From CALBPI01 sp039027435 (lineage in GTDB: Bacteria > Pseudomonadota > Gammaproteobacteria > Steroidobacterales > Woeseiaceae): DNA of 64,000 nucleotides. This document shows, one piece after another, positions 24,848 to 34,242 of the stretch. Numbering within the stretch: the stretch's first letter is position 1; the number at the start of each line of letters is the position of its first letter. The notes below the pieces were generated by a model. That model worked only from the letters and a program-made list of their open reading frames with translations. It ran no database searches and was not told the DNA's origin. The stretch spans positions 96,727-160,726 of the forward strand of contig JBCCKF010000009.1 in NCBI GenBank assembly GCA_039027435.1, in the 5' to 3' direction. The position numbers and the translations under genes are program-made.

Positions 24848-26332
24848 ATGACATCAAAACTGATTTTTGAACGCTCACGCGAAGGTCGATTTGCTACAGC
24901 GCAAGCGCCGCTCGAGTCGTTGGACGCTTTGCTCGAAGGTTCCGATTTGCCGCAGGCACAGCGTCGGGACACGAAGACGATTTTGCCGGAAGTTTCCGAA
25001 CTCGAAGTTGTGCGTCACTACACCCGGCTGTCGCAGAAGAACTTTTCGATCGATACCCACTTTTATCCGCTTGGTTCATGCACGATGAAGTACAACCCGC
25101 GGGCTTGTAATTCGTTGGCAATGCTTCCCGGATTCCTGTCGCGTCATCCGCTCGGACCGGAAACGCACGGCCAGGGCTTTCTGACCTGCATGTTTGAATT
25201 GCAGGAGATGTTGAAGTCGGTGACCGGTATGAGCGCTGTCTCGCTGACGCCGATGGCGGGCGCACAGGGCGAGCTGACTGGAGTGGCGATGATTCGGGCC
25301 TATCACCGCAACCGCGGTGACCTCGCCCGCAACGAGATTCTCGTGCCGGACGCGGCGCATGGCACCAACCCGGCGACTGCAACCATGTGCGGTTGCAAGG
25401 TGGTTGAGTTGCCGACGGACTCAGAAGGCGATGTCGACATTGAAGCACTGAAAGCTGCTGTGGGTCCCAACACGGCGGGCATCATGTTGACCAATCCATC
25501 GACGCTCGGTGTGTTCGAACGCAAGATCAAGGAGATCGCGGCGATCGTTCATGAGGCCGGCGGACTGCTCTACTACGATGGGGCTAACCTCAACGCGATC
25601 CTCGGGAAGTGCCGCCCAGGGGATATGGGTTTTGACGTTATCCACATGAATCTGCACAAGACCTTCTCGACCCCGCATGGCGGCGGCGGACCGGGTTCGG
25701 GTGCTGTTGGCGTTGCGAAGCGACTCGAACCTTTCCTGCCCATCCCTGTGGTCGGCAAGGAAGATGACGGTTACCGCTGGTTATCGGAAAAGGATATGCC
25801 GCTGAGCATCGGACGGTTGTCCGGCTTTATGGGGAATGCGGGTGTCCTGCTGCGTGCCTACATCTATATGCGTATGTTGGGCGATGACGGCATGCGCCGT
25901 GTGGGTGAATTCGCGACGTTAAACGCCAACTATTTGATGGCGAAACTCTCGGATGCCGGATTTGAGCTTGCCTTCAAGAACCGACGCGCAAGCCACGAGT
26001 TCATCATCACGATGAAGCGCACTGCCAAGGAGCATCACGTCACCGCGATGGATGTTGCCAAAGCTCTGCTTGATGAGGGTTTTCATGCGCCGACGACCTA
26101 TTTCCCGTTGCTGGTACCGGAGTGCTTGCTGATCGAGCCAACCGAGACCGAGAACAAGGAAACCCTCGACGCATTTGTTGCCGCGATGATCCGAGTCGCC
26201 GAACGCGCCGAACATGACGCGGATGGCATTCATGCAGCACCGATCACGTTACCCGTACGTCGACTCGACGATGTTCAGGCGGCGCGCCAGCTCGATATTG
26301 CATGGCGACCCAACGAGGCTGACGCTGCATGA
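24848..26332 (+). CDS. gcvPB: Glycine dehydrogenase (decarboxylating) subunit 2, PLP-binding
   Basis: 494 residues, C-terminal half of P protein. The PLP lysine is in NLHKTFSTPHGGGGPGSG. The glycine-binding and structural blocks FYPLGSCTMKYNPR and DAAHGTNPATATMCG are present. AAGGGG precedes the ATG at 24848. The stop codon overlaps the start of the following protease gene (ATGA), implying translational coupling. Confidence 0.97.
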   Translation: MTSKLIFERSREGRFATAQAPLESLDALLEGSDLPQAQRRDTKTILPEVSELEVVRHYTRLSQKNFSIDTHFYPLGSCTMKYNPRACNSLAMLPGFLSRHPLGPETHGQGFLTCMFELQEMLKSVTGMSAVSLTPMAGAQGELTGVAMIRAYHRNRGDLARNEILVPDAAHGTNPATATMCGCKVVELPTDSEGDVDIEALKAAVGPNTAGIMLTNPSTLGVFERKIKEIAAIVHEAGGLLYYDGANLNAILGKCRPGDMGFDVIHMNLHKTFSTPHGGGGPGSGAVGVAKRLEPFLPIPVVGKEDDGYRWLSEKDMPLSIGRLSGFMGNAGVLLRAYIYMRMLGDDGMRRVGEFATLNANYLMAKLSDAGFELAFKNRRASHEFIITMKRTAKEHHVTAMDVAKALLDEGFHAPTTYFPLLVPECLLIEPTETENKETLDAFVAAMIRVAERAEHDADGIHAAPITLPVRRLDDVQAARQLDIAWRPNEADAA

Positions 26333-29106
26333 GGCGTCTGTGGCTGCTGATCTGGTTGTGCGGCGCCGCTTCGGTAGCGTCCGCACAGTCAGAACGCGAT
26401 ACGTGGGCCAAAACGATCGAGGATATCTCGACAGGCATTGTCTCTATCAGGATCGATGCCACCCGGGCGTTTGATACCGGTTGGAACACGAGTTCTCAGG
26501 CGACCGGTTTTGTCGTCGACGCAGAGCGCGGTCTGATCCTGACCAATCGTCACGTCGTCACGCCCGGTCCGGTCGTTGCCGAAGCGATCTTCCTGAACAA
26601 CGAGGAAGTCACACTGCAACCGGTCTATCGTGACCCTGTACACGATTTCGGTTTCTATCGATTCGACCCATCCCAGCTCCGCTACATCGAACCTGCCACG
26701 CTCGCTTTGAATCCCGACGGTGCGCGTGTCGGTCGCGACATTCGGGTTATCGGCAACGACGCGGGCGAGAAATTGTCGATCCTCGCTGGCACCCTGGCAC
26801 GTCTTGATCGGCCAGCACCTCAGTATGGTCGCGGCAACTACAACGACTTCAATACGTTCTATTTCCAGGCCGCCTCCAGCACATCCGGAGGTTCCTCAGG
26901 TTCTCCAGTCGTCGATATCGACGGCAATGTGATCGCGCTGAATGCGGGCGGTAGCAACGGTGCGGCGTCGAGCTTCTTCCTACCTCTGGATCGCGTTGTC
27001 CGTGCGTTGGAGCATGTTCGCAAAGGCGAACCCGTTACCCGCGGCACTCTGCAAACCACGTTGGTACGTTTGCCCTACGATGAGCTGCGTCGCCTTGGTT
27101 TACGGCCGGAAACGGAAACCCGTTTTCGTGCACAGTTTTCGGATGACACAGGCGTACTGACCGTTAGTCAGGTGCTGCCGGATAGTCCGGTTTTCGGCTC
27201 GCTGGAACCGGGCGATATTCTGGTTGCGGTCAACGGTGAGCTCATCAACGCGTTTGTGCCGCTCGAAGCCATTCTGGACGACAACGTCGATCAGGAGATC
27301 GTTCTGGAGATCGAGCGCGGCGGCGAGCCGATCGGATTGACGGTCAGCGTTACGGATCTTGCGGACATCTCACCTGCCAGTTACCTCGAATTCGGTGACG
27401 CGGTTCTGAATACGCTTTCCTATCAGCAAGCGCGCCACTACAACCTGCCTCCGTTTGGTGTCTACGTTGCCAATCCCGGGTACATGTTGAGCAACGCCGC
27501 GGTACCTCGCGGCGCGGTGATTCTGGAAATGGATGGCAAGCCAGTACCGAATATCGAGGCGATGGCTGAAGTGTTCGCAGGCCTTGCTGATGATGCACGA
27601 GTGCAGTTGCGTTTTGTCACTCTCGATGCACCGCGCCAGGAGGTGCTGCGGATTGTGCGTATCGACCGGACCTGGTTTGGCGCCAACTTATGCTCGCGCG
27701 ACGATGAGACCGGTCTGTGGCCTTGCGAGCCGCTGCCCGCCGGCCCCGATCGTCAGGCTGACGTTGGCGGATCGACCACTTTCCCGCCGCAGGATGATCC
27801 ACGCGCTGATACGCTATCGAAGTCTTTGGTGTTGGTGAACTTCGACCTTCCGTTCAACATCTCTGGCATCGCAGAGCGGCATTACTACGGTAGCGGTTTG
27901 ATCGTCGATGCGAAGCGCGGTTTTGTTCTGGTTGATCGCAACACCGTTCCGATTGCCATGGGTGATGTTACGGTGACCTTTGCCGGCTCGCTCGAGATTC
28001 CGGCTCGCGTCGCCTACGTGCATCCGCTGCACAATCTCGCGATGGTGCAATACGACCCCGCGTTGATTGGCGACACACCTGTGGTTGACGCGAAGTTTTC
28101 TGATGAAGTCGTAAAGCCGGATGATGCGGTCTGGGTCATTGGCCTGACGCCGCAGCATCGAGTGGTGTTGCAGGAGACGCGCGTGGCGGCCGTCGATCCT
28201 CTGGTCGCGCCGACCTCTCGCTCGTTACGATTCCGAGATACGAACCTCGAAGTCATATCCGTCGTCAACGCGCCGAATGTCGATGGCGTATTGAGTGATA
28301 AGCGAGGCCGAGTGATTTCGACGTGGTCGAGTTTCTCAACTGGCGAAGGTCAATCGGTTCGCGGTATTCCCGCGGATGTGGTTGAACAGTTCATCGATGT
28401 GGTTCGCAACGGCAGGGCGTTTTACTCACTCGAGACCGAGTGGGGTCTGGTACCGCTCGCAAGCGCACGCAAGTTGGGGCTGCCTGAAGCATGGCTCGAT
28501 CGCCTTGAGCGGGCGAACGGCGACCGCCGCCAAGCGCTTGCCGTATCTCGCGTTGCCGCCGCTACGGACGCGGCCGACAAGCTTCAGTCCGGTGATGTAT
28601 TGCTCAGCGTCGATGGCGCGGTGGTCACTACGTTCGCTGAACTTGCAGCAGAGACTCAGAAGACCGAAGTGGCACTGGAAGTCTGGCGTGATGATCGCAT
28701 AGAGACTCTGAGCGTTCGCACAGAGGTGCTGGACGGGCGCAGCGCAGATCGAGTCGTTCAGTGGGCAGGTGCGTTGTTACAGGACCCATACCGTGAGTTG
28801 GCGCGCCAGCGCGGGATCGAACCGACCGGAGTGTATGTCGCGTACTTCAACTACGGTTCACCGGCAACGCGCTACGGCTTGTGGGCAGGGCGCCGTATTG
28901 TTGAAGTCAACGGCGAGCCGACGCCGGATCTCGACAGCTTCCTCGACGTCGTCTCGCAAGTCGAGGATCGGCAGTCGCTGCGAATGAAGACGCTGGACTG
29001 GAACAATGCGCCCCAGGTCATCACGATGAAACTCGACAAGCAGTATTGGCGTGGCTTCAGTGTGAGCTACCAGGACGGTGAGTGGCGTCGATCAGAACTC
29101 GAGTAA
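26329..29106 (+). CDS. Large duplicated HtrA-type PDZ serine protease (Nma111/Deg7-like), exported
   Basis: 925 residues with a signal peptide (1-19, cut after VASA). Two chymotrypsin-like domains, each followed by PDZ-like repeats (about 265-440 and 715-890). The first has an intact triad: His75 (TNRHVV), Asp106 (VHDFGFY), Ser190 (GGSSGSPV). In the second the aligned positions are Asn538 (DRNTV), Asn569 (HNLAMV) and Asp652 (NVDGVL), so it is inactive. This one active/one dead layout is that of yeast Nma111 and plant Deg7, about twice the size of DegP. It likely acts on misfolded proteins in the periplasm. ATGA overlap with gcvPB puts it in the glycine operon. Confidence 0.87.
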   Translation: MRRLWLLIWLCGAASVASAQSERDTWAKTIEDISTGIVSIRIDATRAFDTGWNTSSQATGFVVDAERGLILTNRHVVTPGPVVAEAIFLNNEEVTLQPVYRDPVHDFGFYRFDPSQLRYIEPATLALNPDGARVGRDIRVIGNDAGEKLSILAGTLARLDRPAPQYGRGNYNDFNTFYFQAASSTSGGSSGSPVVDIDGNVIALNAGGSNGAASSFFLPLDRVVRALEHVRKGEPVTRGTLQTTLVRLPYDELRRLGLRPETETRFRAQFSDDTGVLTVSQVLPDSPVFGSLEPGDILVAVNGELINAFVPLEAILDDNVDQEIVLEIERGGEPIGLTVSVTDLADISPASYLEFGDAVLNTLSYQQARHYNLPPFGVYVANPGYMLSNAAVPRGAVILEMDGKPVPNIEAMAEVFAGLADDARVQLRFVTLDAPRQEVLRIVRIDRTWFGANLCSRDDETGLWPCEPLPAGPDRQADVGGSTTFPPQDDPRADTLSKSLVLVNFDLPFNISGIAERHYYGSGLIVDAKRGFVLVDRNTVPIAMGDVTVTFAGSLEIPARVAYVHPLHNLAMVQYDPALIGDTPVVDAKFSDEVVKPDDAVWVIGLTPQHRVVLQETRVAAVDPLVAPTSRSLRFRDTNLEVISVVNAPNVDGVLSDKRGRVISTWSSFSTGEGQSVRGIPADVVEQFIDVVRNGRAFYSLETEWGLVPLASARKLGLPEAWLDRLERANGDRRQALAVSRVAAATDAADKLQSGDVLLSVDGAVVTTFAELAAETQKTEVALEVWRDDRIETLSVRTEVLDGRSADRVVQWAGALLQDPYRELARQRGIEPTGVYVAYFNYGSPATRYGLWAGRRIVEVNGEPTPDLDSFLDVVSQVEDRQSLRMKTLDWNNAPQVITMKLDKQYWRGFSVSYQDGEWRRSELE

Positions 29107-29133
29107 TCGATCGGTCGAAAATCTGCTTGCGGG

Positions 29134-31155
29134 TTAGCGATTGCGAATGATCGACGCCAGCGCGGACCACTCATTAACCGGTGCGAGGCACGAGAGTCCC
29201 TGACAGACGTACGCGGTAACGCCGGATTCCGGGGCAGTGTGCGCCGCGAGTGCGTCATCCAAATCGGTGGCATCTGTCGGGATGGCGAACACCCCTCGGG
29301 TTGGCGCGTAGATGCTTTGCACATCACGCTGCCATTGGGTGAGTTGTTCGCCGGTCCCACGCAAGACAATCATCTCCGGTGGTGCGAGGTGACGCTGCAG
29401 TGATTCGAGGGTGGTGACGTGTGCCTGCGGATACTCTTTGAGTGCCGAGGTCGCCCACCGTAGCGTCTTTTCTGCCTTGTCGATCCAATCGGTTCGGCCA
29501 AGCAGGTGCCCGAGCGTGGTCAGGACACTCACGGCTATTGCGTTGCCGGCAGGCGTCGCGTCGTCGCCAAGCGGCTTGCTTCGATACATCAACGATTCAC
29601 CATCGTGTGGCGTAAAGAAGAAGCCGCCCAGCGTCTCGTCCTCAAAACGGTCGATCATCTGCTGGGTCAAAGCGATGGCCCATCCACACCAATCACTGTC
29701 CCAGCGGACCTGAAGCATCTCGATTAACGCATCGATCAGGAACGCGTAGTCATCCAGAAAGCCAATGCTACGTGGCTCGCCATTCTGCGAGACAGACGAC
29801 AAGCGATCACCTTGCCAGTGGAGTTTTCGGATGCCGTTCAGCGCGTCGGTCGCCGCTTGCTCGGCACGTTCGTTGCCGAGCTGTGCCGCTCTCGCGAGAC
29901 CTTTGATGGTGAGTGCATTCCACGCCGTCATGAGTTTCTCATCGCGACCTGGTTGTGGTCTCGTCCTGCGCAATTCAAGCAGCGCCGATTGCGCCTCGCG
30001 CAATTCGGATGCGCTGATCACCGATTCGCGGTCTTGCACGGTGAGATGCCATCGACCCTCGAAGTTTGCTGGTTTGTCGAGACCATAACGCTGGTTGAAT
30101 CGAGCCAACAGATCTTCTGTGAGGGCTCCTGCCACCTCATCCGGTGTGACGGTGTAAGTGGCGCCTTCAACCCCGTCTGCATCGGCATCCAGCGTTGCGA
30201 AGAATGGACCCTCTTGCGACCGCATCTCGCGAAGCAGCCAGTCGATGGTGGCGTTGGCCGCATCGAGAAATAGCGCTTCTCCGGTCGCCTGATGTAAGTC
30301 GATGCACAACTCCAACAACATGCCATTGTCGTAGAGCATCTTTTCGAAGTGTGGAATCTGCCAGTCTGCGTCAACACAGTAGCGGAAGAACCCGCCGCCC
30401 ATCTGGTCGAACAATCCACCTTCGATCATGCGTGTCATCGACAGGGTTGGAATCAACAAGGCTTTCAAGTCCGGCTCGGGTTGTGTGGCGGTCGCTCGCC
30501 AATGATTCAGCAACCGCCGTAGCGAAGGCGTCTGTGGAAACTTGGGTGCCCGTCCAAAACCGCCATTGGTGGTGTCGAACTGACGTTCGAGCAATTCGCG
30601 CAGCTTGTCTGTCGGTGCCGAGTCGAGCGTTTCGCCCGCCGCCGTTTCGGGCTCCAGCTTACTGAAAACCGACTGTACGGCAGCGCCTTGTCGTGCAGCT
30701 TCTTCCGGGTTGCCTTCATGAAATTCTGCGACCTTCTCCAGTACCTCGGTAAAGGCAGGCAGTCCGTGCCTCGCTGTCGGCGGAAAGTAGGTGCCGCCAA
30801 AGAACGGTAGTTGTGCTTCCGGTGTGAGGAACATCGTGAGCGGCCAGCCCCCGGCGCGTTGCGCCATCAGCTGATGCGCAGTTTGGTAGATTTTGTCGAT
30901 GTCCGGACGCTCTTCGCGATCGACTTTGATATTGATGAAATGCTTGTTCATCACGGCAGCAATCTCGGCGTCTTCAAAGCACTCGTGTGCCATCACATGG
31001 CACCAGTGACAGGCAGAATAGCCAACCGAAAGCAGAATCGGCTTACCGGATTCTCGTGCTGCGGCGAGTGCTTCCTCACTCCATGGCCACCAATCAACCG
31101 GATTGTCGGCGTGTTGTTGAAGGTACAGGCTGGCCTCGTCCGAGAGTCGGTTCAT
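29134..31155 (-). CDS. Thioredoxin-fold/glycosidase-like DUF255 protein (YyaL-type)
   Basis: 673 residues. The N-terminal thioredoxin-like domain (about 1-165) opens with LYLQQHADNPVDWWPW and carries SACHWCHVMAHECFED, a CxxC site; GGWPLTMFLTPE follows. The remaining ~500 residues resemble an alpha/alpha-barrel as in six-hairpin glycosidases (DQMGGGFFRYCVDADWQIPHF in part). The family (COG1331, human SPATA20) is widespread and uncharacterised. No signal peptide. Convergent with the protease gene (27-base gap) and divergent from lgt. Confidence 0.9.
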   Translation of the reverse strand: MNRLSDEASLYLQQHADNPVDWWPWSEEALAAARESGKPILLSVGYSACHWCHVMAHECFEDAEIAAVMNKHFINIKVDREERPDIDKIYQTAHQLMAQRAGGWPLTMFLTPEAQLPFFGGTYFPPTARHGLPAFTEVLEKVAEFHEGNPEEAARQGAAVQSVFSKLEPETAAGETLDSAPTDKLRELLERQFDTTNGGFGRAPKFPQTPSLRRLLNHWRATATQPEPDLKALLIPTLSMTRMIEGGLFDQMGGGFFRYCVDADWQIPHFEKMLYDNGMLLELCIDLHQATGEALFLDAANATIDWLLREMRSQEGPFFATLDADADGVEGATYTVTPDEVAGALTEDLLARFNQRYGLDKPANFEGRWHLTVQDRESVISASELREAQSALLELRRTRPQPGRDEKLMTAWNALTIKGLARAAQLGNERAEQAATDALNGIRKLHWQGDRLSSVSQNGEPRSIGFLDDYAFLIDALIEMLQVRWDSDWCGWAIALTQQMIDRFEDETLGGFFFTPHDGESLMYRSKPLGDDATPAGNAIAVSVLTTLGHLLGRTDWIDKAEKTLRWATSALKEYPQAHVTTLESLQRHLAPPEMIVLRGTGEQLTQWQRDVQSIYAPTRGVFAIPTDATDLDDALAAHTAPESGVTAYVCQGLSCLAPVNEWSALASIIRNR

Positions 31156-31230
31156 GGTGTTTCTAAGAGGTGTTGGGAAGGGCGCCTACTATAGCGCAAA
31201 CCCGGCCGCACCTAGTGGTACACTCCGCGC

Positions 31231-32016
31231 ATGCTTGTTTACCCCGAGATCAATCCGGTCGCGCTGGACCTGGGTCCCTTGCAGTTGCACTGGTATGGCC
31301 TGACATATCTCATCGGGTTTGTTCTGTCGTATTTTTTTGCACGTTATCGGGCACAACGAGAAGACACGCCGGTCACGCCTGCCCAGGTTGAAGACCTGAT
31401 TTTCTATGGGGCGCTCGGTGTCATCCTCGGTGGCAGACTCGGCTATGTTCTGTTCTATGGTTTGGATAACCTGCTCGCTGACTGGACGCATTTGTTCAAG
31501 GTGTCGGAGGGCGGTATGTCCTTCCACGGTGGTTTGCTGGGTGTATTGGCCGCGATGGCCTGGTTCGCGCGACGACAACGCCGCACCTTCTTTGAAATCA
31601 CTGATTTCGTCGCGGTGTTTACGCCGTTGGGTCTGTTTTGCGGCCGTATCGGTAACTTCATCAACGGCGAGTTGTGGGGTGGTCCGACAGACCTGCCATG
31701 GGGCTTCCTTGTTGAGGGTGTAGTTCGCCATCCGTCGATGTTGTACGAGGCTTTGCTTGAGGGCGTCGTTTTGTTCCTGATACTGGCGTGGTACTCGCGA
31801 ATCCCACGACAGACCGGTCGCATCTCGGGGCTATTCCTGATCGGCTACGGTACGTTCAGAATTCTTGTTGAGCTCGTGCGAATACCGGATTCACATATTG
31901 GTTATCTCGCGGGCGATTGGTTGACGATGGGTCAGATCCTGAGCACTCCCATGGTGCTATTCGGTCTGTTCCTGTTCCTAAAGCCCGTATCGAACGCCGG
32001 CGGGGGGCGGCGCTGA
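31231..32016 (+). CDS. lgt: Prolipoprotein diacylglyceryl transferase
   Basis: 261 residues, polytopic. Lgt adds diacylglycerol to the lipobox cysteine of prelipoproteins. Motifs: LHWYGLTYLIGF (the essential His region), GGMSFHGGLLGVLAA and the Lgt signature GRIGNFINGELWG. Seven hydrophobic segments can be drawn. Its stop overlaps thyA's ATG (TGATG), the common lgt-thyA pair. RlpA in this window is a candidate lipoprotein substrate. Confidence 0.96.
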   Translation: MLVYPEINPVALDLGPLQLHWYGLTYLIGFVLSYFFARYRAQREDTPVTPAQVEDLIFYGALGVILGGRLGYVLFYGLDNLLADWTHLFKVSEGGMSFHGGLLGVLAAMAWFARRQRRTFFEITDFVAVFTPLGLFCGRIGNFINGELWGGPTDLPWGFLVEGVVRHPSMLYEALLEGVVLFLILAWYSRIPRQTGRISGLFLIGYGTFRILVELVRIPDSHIGYLAGDWLTMGQILSTPMVLFGLFLFLKPVSNAGGGRR

Positions 32017-32810
32017 TGCAACAATATCTAGACTTGATGCGACATGTTCGCGAAAACGGTTTCGAAAAGTCGGACCGAACGGGTACCGGCACGCTGAGTG
32101 TGTTCGGTCACCAGATGCGCTTTGATCTGACCGAGGGGTTTCCCCTGGTGACGACCAAAAAGCTGCACACGAAATCCATCATTGGCGAGCTCTTGTGGTT
32201 CCTGAATGGGGATTCCAACGTGCGTTGGTTGCAGGAGCGAGGAGTGACGATCTGGGACGAATGGGCGGATGATGCTGGAGATCTCGGACCCGTGTACGGC
32301 GTTCAGTGGCGCTCCTGGCCAACGCCCGACGGCGGACATATCGATCAAATTAAAGGTGTTATGCAGCAGCTTCGCGAGCAACCGGACTCAAGGCGAATGG
32401 TCGTATCCGCATGGAATGTTGGACAACTCGACGAAATGGCGTTGATGCCTTGTCACTGCTTATTTCAGTTCTACGTCGCGGGCGGTCGTCTTTCGTGCCA
32501 GCTCTATCAGCGGAGTGCGGACATTTTTCTCGGCGTTCCTTTCAACATTGCCTCGTATGCATTGTTGACACACCTGATGGCACGCGAGCTTGGGTTGGAT
32601 GTCGGTGATTTCATATGGACAGGTGGCGACTGCCATCTCTACCTAAATCACTTGGAGCAAGCTGACCTGCAGTTGAGTCGAACGCCGCGTGCGCTCCCGC
32701 AGCTCGAAATCTCTCGTCCTGCTGGAGACCTCTTCGGTTATGAGATGGGCGACTTCAGTTTTCCCGGCTACGACCCACACCCATTGATTCGCGCGGCGGT
32801 GGCAGTATGA
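32016..32810 (+). CDS. thyA: Thymidylate synthase
   Basis: 264 residues from ATG 32016. It methylates dUMP with methylene-THF, generating dTMP and dihydrofolate. FEKSDRTGTGTLSVFGHQMR (phosphate-binding Arg), the nucleophile Cys in LMPCHCLFQFY, and RSADIFLGVPFNIASYALL are conserved. Followed by folA with an ATGA overlap, which regenerates tetrahydrofolate. The open frame from 31917 lies inside lgt and is not the start. Confidence 0.98.
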   Translation: MQQYLDLMRHVRENGFEKSDRTGTGTLSVFGHQMRFDLTEGFPLVTTKKLHTKSIIGELLWFLNGDSNVRWLQERGVTIWDEWADDAGDLGPVYGVQWRSWPTPDGGHIDQIKGVMQQLREQPDSRRMVVSAWNVGQLDEMALMPCHCLFQFYVAGGRLSCQLYQRSADIFLGVPFNIASYALLTHLMARELGLDVGDFIWTGGDCHLYLNHLEQADLQLSRTPRALPQLEISRPAGDLFGYEMGDFSFPGYDPHPLIRAAVAV

Positions 32811-33340
32811 CCAAACCCATGATCAGCATGATCGCTGCGGTGTCGGAGGACAACGTGATTGGGCGTGACAACAGTCTGCCCTGGCGCTTGTCAGCCGATC
32901 TCAGGTATTTCCGGCAGAGAACGATGGGTAAGCCTGTCGTCATGGGGCGCAAGACTTATGAGTCGATCGGTAAACCTCTGAAGGGAAGACACAACATCGT
33001 GATCTCCGGAAATCGCGAACTGGAAATCGAGGGCGTGACCGTGGTGCACAGTCTGGACGCGGCGCTCGAGTGTGAACCGGACGTCGAGGAGCTCATGATT
33101 ATCGGCGGCGCGCAGCTATACAACGCTGCAATGGATCTCGCCGATCGGCTTTACATCACCCGAGTCCACCTGAAGGTGCCGGATGGTGACGCGAGATTCC
33201 CCGATTTTCTTGGCAAGACCGCTATCCAATGGAAGGTGAGCTGCGAGCATTTCCTCGCCGGCGAACAGGGCGATCCCGATTGTACGTTTCTGGTTTATGA
33301 TCGGGTGCGCGAAACGGCAGCGCTAGAAGCTAACGGGTAG
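32807..33340 (+). CDS. folA: Dihydrofolate reductase
   Basis: 177 residues. It reduces dihydrofolate made by ThyA. MIAAVSEDNVIGRDNSLPWR (with the Met20-loop) and GRKTYESIGKPLKGRHNIVI are diagnostic, and IIGGAQLYNAAM binds NADPH. Third gene of lgt-thyA-folA. Its last 18 bases overlap the end of the convergent anti-sigma-like gene. Confidence 0.97.
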   Translation: MTKPMISMIAAVSEDNVIGRDNSLPWRLSADLRYFRQRTMGKPVVMGRKTYESIGKPLKGRHNIVISGNRELEIEGVTVVHSLDAALECEPDVEELMIIGGAQLYNAAMDLADRLYITRVHLKVPDGDARFPDFLGKTAIQWKVSCEHFLAGEQGDPDCTFLVYDRVRETAALEANG

Positions 33341-33724
33341 GTCATCCTCGATGAACGCGCGGGCGCGTTCGATATCCTGAACTAACGCGTCCCACTCGGC
33401 CTGCAGCGGCGCGGTACTCGACACCAGTTCAATGGACCCTAGGTCGACCGGTTTGATTGGTGGCTCGTTGGTCGACGCCACCGGCGGCAGCGTCGGTGCG
33501 AATCCAGAATCTTCGGTTGCCGGATTGATTACCAGAATCCACAAGGCTGCTGTTGCAACGGTCAGGGGGACAAACCAGGCGAGCCAGCTCGGCATCGAAG
33601 TCGCGGTCGATATCTCCGTTCGACGTCCGGGCAAACGTTCGCGCAGAGCACTCATGTCCGCTTCGCTGCCCACACTGTGCAGCGCCTTTGCGTCTTCTCT
33701 GAGTTGTACTTCGAGATCTTTCAT
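33323..33724 (-). CDS. Small single-pass membrane protein, putative anti-sigma partner
   Basis: 133 residues. A cytoplasmic N-terminal part (1-45) starting MKDLEVQLREDAKALH, one hydrophobic helix (about 47-67), then a ~65-residue Pro/Thr/Glu-rich periplasmic part. It starts inside the stop of the ECF sigma gene (ATGA, 33721-33724). Position, size and topology match anti-sigma factors, but no zinc-binding HxxxCxxC of the ZAS type is seen, so the assignment rests on context. Confidence 0.68.
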   Translation of the reverse strand: MKDLEVQLREDAKALHSVGSEADMSALRERLPGRRTEISTATSMPSWLAWFVPLTVATAALWILVINPATEDSGFAPTLPPVASTNEPPIKPVDLGSIELVSSTAPLQAEWDALVQDIERARAFIEDDLPVSF

Positions 33725-34233
33725 CCGGTTGACTCCGCGAGAGCTGCCGTCAGCTGGTTACGACTCCTCATCAAGTTGACCTTAACCCACGAAACGCTGC
33801 GAGACAGTGCGTGTGCAACCTCTTGTTGGGATGCCCCCTCGCCGTAATGCAGCCACATGGCAAGGAGTGGCTCGTGCTTTAGTGTGTCGCGCGCAACACG
33901 CCAGAGATTGTCACGTTCCATCGTATCCAGTACATCGTCTGTTCCCGGTAGTTCTTTGTCAATCTGCGTTGTCTCGTTCCTGGTATCTGGCAGCTTTCGC
34001 AGTGCGATTCTGTAAAGCCACGTTGTGAACTGCCACCGGCTGTCGTAGGAGTCGAGATAGCGCCAGGCATTGAGCAGGGCGTCCTGAACGGCATCCTCAG
34101 CGTCAGCTCGGTTACCGCAGCGAAACCAGAGGAACCGGAACAAGGGATCCCGGTGCCTCTGGGCGAGCGAGCAAAAAGCGTCCTTGCTGCCAGCCTTGGC
34201 TTGCTCGATCAATGCTGCGTCTGAAACTGACAT
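33721..34233 (-). CDS. ECF-family RNA polymerase sigma factor
   Basis: 170 residues. Region 2 carries FRFLWFRCGNRADAEDAVQD and WQFTTWLYRIALRKL (promoter melting); region 4 is SQQEVAHALSRSVSWVKVNL. It is too small to have regions 1 or 3, so it is an ECF sigma. It lies between an exported protein gene (9-base gap) and a membrane protein gene (4-base overlap). Target promoters cannot be predicted with confidence. Confidence 0.92.
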   Translation of the reverse strand: MSVSDAALIEQAKAGSKDAFCSLAQRHRDPLFRFLWFRCGNRADAEDAVQDALLNAWRYLDSYDSRWQFTTWLYRIALRKLPDTRNETTQIDKELPGTDDVLDTMERDNLWRVARDTLKHEPLLAMWLHYGEGASQQEVAHALSRSVSWVKVNLMRSRNQLTAALAESTG

Positions 34234-34242
34234 CAGATTCGC

